Assembly (NCBI GenBank): GCA_964607765.1
Contig: CAZSNT010000103.1
Location: 1-36,575, forward strand
Direction of reading: 5' to 3'
DNA from: CAZSNT01 sp964607765
GTDB lineage: Bacteria; Verrucomicrobiota; Lentisphaeria; Oligosphaerales; JABHEG01
Length of the DNA: 36,575 nt
A program made the position numbers and the translations under genes. The notes under the pieces were generated by a model that was not told the origin of the DNA, did not search any database, and worked only from the letters and a program-made list of their open reading frames with translations. Shown here piece by piece: positions 1 through 6,700 of this stretch (the stretch's first letter is position 1; every line of letters starts with the position of its first letter).

Positions 1-12
1 TCCAAACGCCAG

Positions 13-95
13 GCCCGGCTCTCCCGAGCCGGGTGTCCTTGTCGTTCCGCTCTATGCAGAGGCACGGCAGCGCACCCGGCTCGGGAGAGCCGGGC
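13..95. repeat. REP-like inverted repeat pair
   Basis: Two 23-base copies of one hairpin-forming sequence lie in opposite orientation, at 13-35 and 73-95. Each folds on itself: CCCGGCTC (14-21) pairs with GAGCCGGG (26-33) across TCCC, and CCCGGCTC (75-82) pairs with GAGCCGGG (87-94) across GGGA. The two-inverted-units layout is that of REP/BIME elements. No coding sequence is visible in 1-199. A looser pair of similar design lies near 18155-18224. Confidence 0.75.
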
Positions 96-150
96 TACGG
101 GGGACGCGCCCCATTCAGAGCGGCAAGGCGCAGTCCCCATCCGGAGGCGT

Positions 151-180
151 TTCGCCGGTCGCTTAATGCGCCGGTATAGT
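151..180 (+). promoter_or_regulatory. Possible sigma70-type promoter of mnmE
   Basis: TATAGT at 175-180 is a good -10 hexamer in a GC-rich stretch. TTCGCC at 151-156, 18 bases upstream, is a weak -35. The same pairing (TTCGTG, 18 bases, TATAGT) lies before the metzincin gene at 21488-21517. The leader would be very short because mnmE starts at 200, with its ribosome binding site AGAAGGAG just upstream. Inferred from sequence only. Confidence 0.3.
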
Positions 181-199
181 ACGGGAGAAGGAGCCAGGC

Positions 200-1546
200 T
201 TGCAGCAGGACACGATAGCAGCATTTTCGACCGCTCTCGGGGGGGCCATAGCGGTCGTGCGGATCTCCGGGGCACAGACGCAGACCATTGCGGAAGCGGT
301 CTGGCATGGCCGCGGTCCGCTGTGTCAGGAGCCTTTCCGGGCTGCGCGCGTCGGTGGGCTGGTCGGCCCGGACGGTCCGATCGACGGTCAGATCCTCGGG
401 CTGTTCATGCCGGGGCCGGCGAGCTACACCGGCGAGGATCTGGCGGAGCTGCATTGCCACGGGGGCGTTTTGAGTGCGCGGCTCGTGCTGCAGGCTGTCC
501 TGCGCGCCGGTGCGCGCCACGCCGAACCCGGCGAGTTCACGAAACGCGCGTTTCTTAACGGCAAGATGGATCTTACGCAGGCGGAGGCTGTGGCGGACGT
601 CATTACGGCGCACACCGCGGCGGCGCTCCACGTTGCGAACCGGCAGCTTTCAGGACGGCTGGGCGGCTGCGTGCGGCAGCTTTACGATGACCTGTTGTTC
701 CTGCTCAGCGAGCTCGAGTCGCGCTTGGATTTCCCGAAAGAGGACTTGGACTGGCTGTCCGTCGAGGAGCTTGGGCTGAGACTCACTCGGATCGATGCCG
801 CAGTTGCAGATTTGCTGTCATCACGGCGCGCCGGTGAGATCCTGCGCCACGGTGTACAGCTGACGATTGCCGGGCCTCCGAACGTGGGCAAGTCGAGCCT
901 GATGAACGCGATTCTCGGCCGGGACAGAGCAATCGTGACACACATTCCCGGCACCACCCGCGACACGCTGGAGGAATTGGCGCACATTCGCGACATCCCG
1001 GTCAGGCTGATTGACACTGCTGGCATCCGCGAAGCCCGGGATCTGGTGGAGCGGACAGGAATCGAGCGCAGCTACGCGAGTATGAAACAGGCGGAGCTCG
1101 TGCTGTGGGTGGTGGACGGCACCAGGCCCTACGCGGACCAGCAATGGTGCGGGGACGCGGAGCGGCCGGTCATCCTGGTCGTGAACAAACGTGACCTTGT
1201 GGAGGACAGCCCTGTGGTCGAGTGCCACGGCCTGCACGGGCCTGTGCACACGGCCGCTGTGCTTGGCACGGGGCTGGAGGAGCTTTATGATGTGATTGAG
1301 CGCGTGATCTGGGAAACGCCGCACACGACCGAGCCTGACGTGGCGGTCAGCGCGCGTCACGCGGCGCTGCTGGATGAGGCCCGGGCAGAACTCGCTGATG
1401 CCCAGCCTTGTGTGCGTGCCGAGACATGGGAACTGGCAGCCGTGTCTGTGCGCAGCGCGCTGCACGCGATCGGCAAGGTCACGGGGCAGACGGCGTCGCC
1501 CGATGTGCTCGACACGATTTTCGCACGATTCTGCATTGGCAAATAG
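200..1546 (+). CDS. mnmE: tRNA uridine-5-carboxymethylaminomethyl(34) synthesis GTPase MnmE
   Basis: MnmE, with MnmG, modifies wobble uridine 34 of certain tRNAs using a methylene-folate carbon; it is a cytosolic homodimeric GTPase. The 448-residue length is normal. The N-terminal folate-binding domain fills about residues 1-115, and the G domain is inserted in the helical domain from about residue 215. Visible motifs are the P-loop GPPNVGKSS (about 223), GTTRD (G2), DTAG (about 271), NKRD (about 329) and the C-terminal FCIGK, whose Cys is the conserved family cysteine. The start is TTG at 200, preceded by AGAAGGAG at good spacing; no ATG fits as well. The next gene starts 12 bases after the stop, so the two are probably co-transcribed. 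MnmG is not in the window. Confidence 0.97.
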   Translation: MQQDTIAAFSTALGGAIAVVRISGAQTQTIAEAVWHGRGPLCQEPFRAARVGGLVGPDGPIDGQILGLFMPGPASYTGEDLAELHCHGGVLSARLVLQAVLRAGARHAEPGEFTKRAFLNGKMDLTQAEAVADVITAHTAAALHVANRQLSGRLGGCVRQLYDDLLFLLSELESRLDFPKEDLDWLSVEELGLRLTRIDAAVADLLSSRRAGEILRHGVQLTIAGPPNVGKSSLMNAILGRDRAIVTHIPGTTRDTLEELAHIRDIPVRLIDTAGIREARDLVERTGIERSYASMKQAELVLWVVDGTRPYADQQWCGDAERPVILVVNKRDLVEDSPVVECHGLHGPVHTAAVLGTGLEELYDVIERVIWETPHTTEPDVAVSARHAALLDEARAELADAQPCVRAETWELAAVSVRSALHAIGKVTGQTASPDVLDTIFARFCIGK

Positions 1547-1558
1547 AGGAGAACGGCA

Positions 1559-1906
1559 ATGGCTGACATGAGTGAGCGAGTGTGCCTGAACCACCCGAAT
1601 ACTCCTGCCGTGGCGCGATGCGAGACATGCTTCAAGCCGCTCTGCGAAGACTGCATCGTGCTCCAGGAGGGCAAGACGTTCTGCACGGACACGTGCGCGC
1701 AGAATTTCTCCCAGAGCGGAGAGAGGATTGCGGAGTTTGACAAGAACCAGCGCAAGGCGCGTTTGCGCAAGCGCATTCGGAAGTTGGTCACGCTCGCCAT
1801 TCTCGCCGCGCTGGGCTGGGGCGTCTACCAGTGGTGTCGCAGCCATCCGAACCAGGCAAAGAGCATCTGGCGCAAGATTCGAGGCGCGACCGAGCAGGTG
1901 CGGTGA
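1559..1906 (+). CDS. Small B-box-like zinc-ribbon membrane protein
   Basis: A 115-residue protein of unknown role. The N-terminus has metal-ligand spacing like a B-box-type zinc finger: Cys9, His12, Cys21, Cys24, Cys29, Cys32, with Cys42 and Cys46 further on. A basic, coiled-coil-prone stretch (about 55-75) leads into one hydrophobic segment (about 76-92), followed by a basic tail. This suggests a membrane-anchored protein with its zinc domain in the cytoplasm. The ATG follows AGAGGAGAA, 12 bases after mnmE, so it is probably in the mnmE operon. Similar proteins with an N-terminal B-box ribbon and a membrane segment occur in Planctomycetes-like genomes, but no function is established. Confidence 0.85.
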   Translation: MADMSERVCLNHPNTPAVARCETCFKPLCEDCIVLQEGKTFCTDTCAQNFSQSGERIAEFDKNQRKARLRKRIRKLVTLAILAALGWGVYQWCRSHPNQAKSIWRKIRGATEQVR

Positions 1907-1917
1907 CGGCCGTCACC
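1902..1917. other. Perfect 16-bp palindrome over both convergent stop codons
   Basis: GGTGACGGCCGTCACC equals its own reverse complement. It contains the TGA stop of the plus-strand zinc-ribbon gene (1904-1906) and the TGA stop of the minus-strand pilT-like gene (1915-1913), which are 6 bases apart. As RNA it would give a 6-bp stem with a GGCC loop on either strand. No T-tract follows, so a bidirectional terminator is possible but unproven. Confidence 0.6.
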
Positions 1918-3010
1918 CCAGGATCGATCCGCTCGTGTTCAGGAAGATGCCGCGCAGGTTCATCTGCAACTGTTCCGGGTTCGTCGCTTTCTCCAGGGCG
2001 AGTTCCTCGGTGATCGTACCTGCGTTGACGAGCTTGAGGAGGCATTGGTTGAACGACATCATGCCCTCGTGCTCGCCACCCTCGATGGCCATGGGGAGTT
2101 TGTCGAGTTTGTCTTCTTCCAAGAGCTTGCGTATGATGGCCGTGCGGATCATGACTTCGTTCGCCGGGGCAACGCCCGAGCCGCTGGCCTTGGGCACGAG
2201 CCGTTGCGAGACGATCGCCACCAGATTCGACGCCAGCGCCATGCGGATGTTCTTGCGCTCCTCTTCCTCGTAGAAGTCCAGGATTCGCTGGATCGACTGG
2301 GACGCGTTCGACGTGTGCAGCGTGGACATCACCAGATGCCCCGTATCCGCAGCGGTGAGGGCCGTGTCGAAGCTGTGTCGGTGCCGCATTTCGCCGACCA
2401 CGATGACGTCGGGATCCTGGCGCAATGCGTGGATCAGCGCTGAATCGAACGACGAGGTGTCCGGACCCACTTCGCGCTGCTCAAAAACGCAGCTTCGGTC
2501 CTCGAAGTGATACTCGATGGGATCCTCGATGGTGATGATGTGCCTGCCGAACGTGGAGTTCATGTACTCCAGCATGGCTGCGAGGGTGGTGGATTTGCCC
2601 GAACCGGTTGTGCCCGTGACCAGAATGATGCCGCGTTCGTACGCCGCAATGTCCTGCAGCACGGGCGGCAAACCCAGATTGTTGAAGTTGGGGACCTGCG
2701 CCTTGATGTGACGGAAGGTGAGGGCAATCAAACCCCGCTGCCGGTGCAGGTTCACGCGGAACCGCCCGACATCATCCTCCGAGTGCGCGAAGTCGCTGTC
2801 GCCGTGCTCCTCGTAGTTCGCCAGGTCCCTTTCCGTGCACATCTGTTTGAGCGACTCGCTCAGAAACGCGTAGTCCGGAACGAACCCTTCCACCTCGGTG
2901 AGTTCACCGGACACGCGCAGCACGACGGTGGAGTCCTGACGGATATGCCAGTCCGATGCGCCGGCCTCTACGCCAACCTGGAGGATCTCGCGGAGATTCG
3001 ATATTGCCAT
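1913..3010 (-). CDS. pilT: PilT-like type IV pilus retraction ATPase
   Basis: A hexameric secretion-family ATPase that depolymerises type IV pili at the inner membrane. The 365 residues cover the PilT fold: N-terminal PAS-like domain (about 1-115), Walker A GTTGSGKST (133-141), Asp box IEDPIEYHF (161-169), Walker B DVIVVGEMR (201-209, Glu207) and His box GHLVMSTLHT (224-233). Residue 210, after GEMR, is His where PilT usually has Asp. ATG at 3010 is preferred because GGAAGGGG lies 8 bases upstream; a GTG at 3019 would put that site too close. No other pilus genes are in the window, so PilT versus PilU cannot be decided. It is transcribed away from the CNB-fold gene. Confidence 0.93.
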   Translation of the reverse strand: MAISNLREILQVGVEAGASDWHIRQDSTVVLRVSGELTEVEGFVPDYAFLSESLKQMCTERDLANYEEHGDSDFAHSEDDVGRFRVNLHRQRGLIALTFRHIKAQVPNFNNLGLPPVLQDIAAYERGIILVTGTTGSGKSTTLAAMLEYMNSTFGRHIITIEDPIEYHFEDRSCVFEQREVGPDTSSFDSALIHALRQDPDVIVVGEMRHRHSFDTALTAADTGHLVMSTLHTSNASQSIQRILDFYEEEERKNIRMALASNLVAIVSQRLVPKASGSGVAPANEVMIRTAIIRKLLEEDKLDKLPMAIEGGEHEGMMSFNQCLLKLVNAGTITEELALEKATNPEQLQMNLRGIFLNTSGSILG

Positions 3011-3052
3011 GACGGGCACCCCTTCCAGAGAGCTTCTTTCGGCACCGCGGTT

Positions 3053-3081
3053 AGTATACGCAGCAGCTTCGGGTTTTGCAA
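3053..3081 (-). promoter_or_regulatory. Promoter of the pilT-like gene
   Basis: Read on the minus strand, TTGCAA (3081-3076) and TATACT (3058-3053) are separated by 17 bases. This is a strong sigma70-like match inside an AT-rich island. The predicted start of transcription near 3046 gives a leader of about 36 nt to ATG 3010. The -35 box is 2 bases from the -35 box of the divergent promoter. Confidence 0.6.
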
Positions 3082-3083
3082 TT

Positions 3084-3111
3084 TTGATATATGTCTCGCG
3101 GCGCGTATACT
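3084..3111 (+). promoter_or_regulatory. Promoter of the CNB-fold gene
   Basis: TTGATA (3084-3089) and TATACT (3106-3111) are separated by 16 bases. Transcription would begin near 3118, giving a leader of about 52 nt to ATG 3170. Both -10 boxes of this divergent pair are TATACT. Confidence 0.6.
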
Positions 3112-3169
3112 ACTATTCAGATCAGTGCCAAGGCTTGAAGTACGAATATTGACCGGGGGATACGGCAAT

Positions 3170-3616
3170 ATGAACATGCGCATCCTGAGGGATCTGGGCC
3201 TGAGCGAGGTCGAACTGGATCCGGGGACAGTCCTGCTTGAAGAAGGCGTGAAGAGCAACAACGTCTACGTGCTCGTATCCGGCAAAGTGAGCATCAAGAG
3301 CAAGGGCCACGAGATCGCCAGAGTCGATGATCCGGGAACGATCCTCGGCGAGATCTCCGTGCTCATGGGTACGGAGCCTGTGGCCACTGCCGTGACAGTC
3401 GAGCCGTCGTCTTTCTACGTAATCGAAGATTTCCTGGAATTCATCCACAAGCATCCCGAGGCCAGCGTCAGTGTCGCCCAGATTCTGGCGTGTCGACTGG
3501 TGAACATGAACAACCATCTTGTCTTCGTCAAGGAGCAGTTGGTGGCCCTCCAGGACGGGCTCAAGGACTATGTGCCGGTGTTCCCGGAGAATTTCCAGAG
3601 CGACGACCAGGCGTAA
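3170..3616 (+). CDS. Stand-alone cyclic-nucleotide-binding-fold protein, degenerate pocket
   Basis: A 148-residue cytosolic protein made almost entirely of one CNB beta-barrel (about 15-105) plus C-terminal helices. The start of the phosphate-binding cassette is present (GEISVLMGTEP, Gly60-Glu61), but the usual P-R-A-[AT]-T is PVATAV, with Val71 in place of the phosphate-binding Arg. There is no DNA-binding helix-turn-helix, so it is not a CRP-type regulator. ATG 3170 follows GGGGGA at 9 bases; an upstream in-frame extension would run antisense through pilT and is rejected. It has its own promoter, and the pseudokinase gene starts 159 bases after its stop. Such proteins often sense ligand or act by protein contact. 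Function unknown. Confidence 0.88.
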   Translation: MNMRILRDLGLSEVELDPGTVLLEEGVKSNNVYVLVSGKVSIKSKGHEIARVDDPGTILGEISVLMGTEPVATAVTVEPSSFYVIEDFLEFIHKHPEASVSVAQILACRLVNMNNHLVFVKEQLVALQDGLKDYVPVFPENFQSDDQA

Positions 3617-3634
3617 CTCAGGCCGCACGGTGCC

Positions 3635-3651
3635 GCCGGCGTGCTGCCGGC
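3635..3651 (+). terminator. Possible stem-loop after the CNB-fold gene
   Basis: GCCGGC (3635-3640) and GCCGGC (3646-3651) form a 6-bp GC stem around GTGCT, 19 bases after the stop. No T-tract follows, so it may be a weak or Rho-dependent terminator, or chance in GC-rich DNA. Confidence 0.25.
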
Positions 3652-3775
3652 GCGGCGGCCAGCGTGCATCCCCTCTCACCCGAATGACGGGCTGAGCCAG
3701 TGTTCCAGCGGTCAGCGCCCGGACAGTCCGACAATCCGCCATCCTGCGGGATGGGCCCGTCAGGGAGTGGCAAGG

Positions 3776-6700
3776 GTGACGATTTCCTATCCAGACCTGC
3801 TTCAGAAACGGTACCAGGTTGAGGACCGCCTGAGTGGCGACAGCGACTTGGTTCTCTTCAGGTGTCGCGACCTGGAGAACGGCCAAAGCTATGCGATCTT
3901 CTTCCTGAACCAGGAGATCCAGGAAGCGGCGGATCTCCGACAGTTCAAGTATACGTGTGAGGCGGTGCAGGGCCTCTCTCATCCGAACTTGGTGACGCTG
4001 CACGCCTACGGTGTGGAGCGCTGCACGCCCTACCTGATCACGGAGCTGTGCACCACGGAGGACGGGTGCTTCGAGCGACTTCAGTCACGGCTCGACGCAA
4101 CGCCTGGCCGGGCATTGCCGTCCGACACGCTGCTGGGGCTGGCCGCACCCCTGCTGCACGCGGCCGCGTACCTGCACAGCGTCGGCCTGACGCACAGGGG
4201 AATCCGCCCCACCAATATCGTGCTGCACACGGATCGCCGGGGGCGACTCATCCCGAAGATGTCCTGCCTGCCGCTGGTCAGGTTCCCGCTCCGTGAGGGG
4301 TGGACTATGTGGGACCCACGAGGGCCAAGCCGCGTGCCGCCCGGCACCAGTGTGGTGAACCTGGAGCGGGACTACAGGAGCCCGGAGGATCTTGCCGGCG
4401 ACACAGTGGATGCACGCGCTGACGTTTATTCGCTCGGGGCCACACTCTACCGCCTAGCTACCGGTTCAACGCATCTTCGGCCATTTTACGCGCGAGAGTT
4501 GGCGAGCGAGGCGAACCCGGCGGTCCCGTCGTGGCTTGACCAGCTGATAGAGAAGGCTATCTCGACTGATCCGGAGAAGCGCTGGCGCGACGCAGGCATC
4601 ATGTTCGAGGCCATCCCGGCAACACTGCGCAAGGTGCAGCAGAAGTGGCACGGCGCGCAGGTACGCAAGGCGCGGCTGCGGCGCAGTCTGGCGTTGGGCG
4701 GTCGCGTGGCACGGTCCGCCGCGGCGCGGCGGCGGCGCAGCCCGTTGCTGCGTGCTGTCGTGGCGATTTTTCTACTCCTGATTGTTGTCCTGACCTACTT
4801 CCTCACCGTGGGTAAGCCGCTGTTGGTGGACGGGCTGGCACGGGTGGGACCGAGCGCCACCCCCATGCTGCGGCGCTGCTTGAAGAGCCGCGACGTGCAG
4901 GTCAGGCGCAAGGCGGCGGCCGCTCTGGCTTCCTTCGAATCGGTCGAAGACCTCGTGACCTTGCTGTGCTCCGGCGACACCGAGACGGCGGACATCGCAC
5001 GGCGTGGCCTGGCGAAGATCGGACCGCGCGTTGCCGGCCGGCTCGTGGTGGCCGTCGTGCGGGAGGACCCCGGCGGGCATATCCCTGCTTCTGCACTGCT
5101 GCTGGAGTTCGGCGCTGACGCTGTACCTGCGATCGTCGACGGTCTCGGTCGGGCGACTGGTGACGCACGGATCCGCCTCGAACGCGTGCTCCTGCAGTTG
5201 AAAGCGCCGGCTGTTCCGGCCATGCTCGCTGCAATGCCCGAGGCCGCCGAGGATGTGCGCGAGCGTCTGCGCGCGGTGCTGGCTGGGATGGGGAGCGCTG
5301 TGCTGAACACGCTGATCGAACTGCTCGGGCACGAGGACGACCTTACCCGTGACACGGCCGCAGAGGAACTGACGGCTTTGGGAAAGGCTGCCGTGCCCGT
5401 GCTTGTGCCGGCTTTGATGCACGATTCTCTGCAGGTCCGTGAGCTGGCCGCAGCGTGCCTGACGGCAATCGGCGAAGATGCGCTGGACGCGCTGATCGGA
5501 GCAGTGGGCAATCCCGAGCTACGGAAGCCCGCAAGCGACGTGCTCGCCGGGCTGGGGACGCCGGCTGAGACGGCTCTCCTTGCCGCGCTGCACAACGCTG
5601 ACACTGAGGCACTGGTCCGGGCAAACGTGGCCCAACTGCTGGGACGGATCTCCGGCGTGCGCGCCGCATTGCCTCTCACGCACGCTTTGGCTGACGACGC
5701 GGCCGTGGTCGCTGCCGCCGCGCTGCGGACGCTGAAGCAGTTCGGCCAACACGCGGCACCGGCGCTGGTGACGGGGTTGGAGACGCCGAGCCTTCGGCCC
5801 GTTGCCGTCCGGGCCCTGCGGGAGCTGGGGCCGGACGCGGTGGCGGCGTTGATTCCCGTGCTGGGCGATCGGGAACGGCCGGCGGAGATCCGCTGTACCG
5901 TGGCCGACGTCCTCGGGCACGGCACTCCCGGCCAGGACGCAGCGTCCGCCCTTGTCTTCGCACTGATCGAGCCGGACGAGACGGTGCAGCAGTGTGCCGA
6001 GAGCGTTCTGTTGCGGGTCGGCCCGGGCGGCGTGCCCGCGTTGGTGCGCGCGTTGGGTAATGACAGGCTCCGCACGCAGGCTGTCTCGGTGCTGGAACGC
6101 ATCGATCCGCCGCCCGTTCAGGAATTGCGTGCGGCGCTGGCTGACCACGCCCTGGAGGCCGACACGCGCTGTCGTGTAGCTCAGCTCATTGCCGGGGCCG
6201 ATGCGGCCGCGGCGGCAGACCGCCTGATCGCTGCTCTGGATGATCCGTTCGCGCCCGTCCGGCGCTGTGTCGCTCTGCAGTTGGTTGCCCTGCAGGACAA
6301 GGCCGTGCCCCGGCTGATCGAGGCGCTGACAGAGAAAGGCCTCCAGACCGAGGCGGCCGCCATCCTCGTGCAGATCGGCGCGCCTGCCGTTCCAGCACTC
6401 GAAGTGCTGGCCCGCGATACGGGCCTCCCCGGGGCGCAGCGTTGCGTCGGCACGCGTCTTTTGGGACGCATTGCGGAGGGTGCGGCCGCAACGGCCGTTG
6501 TCGCGCTGCTGGTGGATCCCTCCAAGGAGGTCAAGACGTGCGCCGGCGAGGCGATTGTCGGCATGGGCGCGCGCGCCGTGCCCGTGCTCGTCGGGGCTCT
6601 GGCACAGCCGGACCTGGCGCCACTCGCCGGCCCCCTCCTGGTCCGGTTGGGAGACGTTGCTACGGGCGATATGATCCGCACCCTCAATGATGCGGCCACG

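Noticed and set aside
200..200. mnmE as a truncated gene lacking an ATG start
   Set aside because: The TTG at 200 has a strong ribosome site, and the protein is full length from folate-binding domain to the C-terminal FCIGK.
2507..3169. Upstream extension of the CNB-fold gene
   Set aside because: It would be antisense to pilT and cross both promoters. ATG 3170 has a good ribosome site and begins just before the CNB fold.
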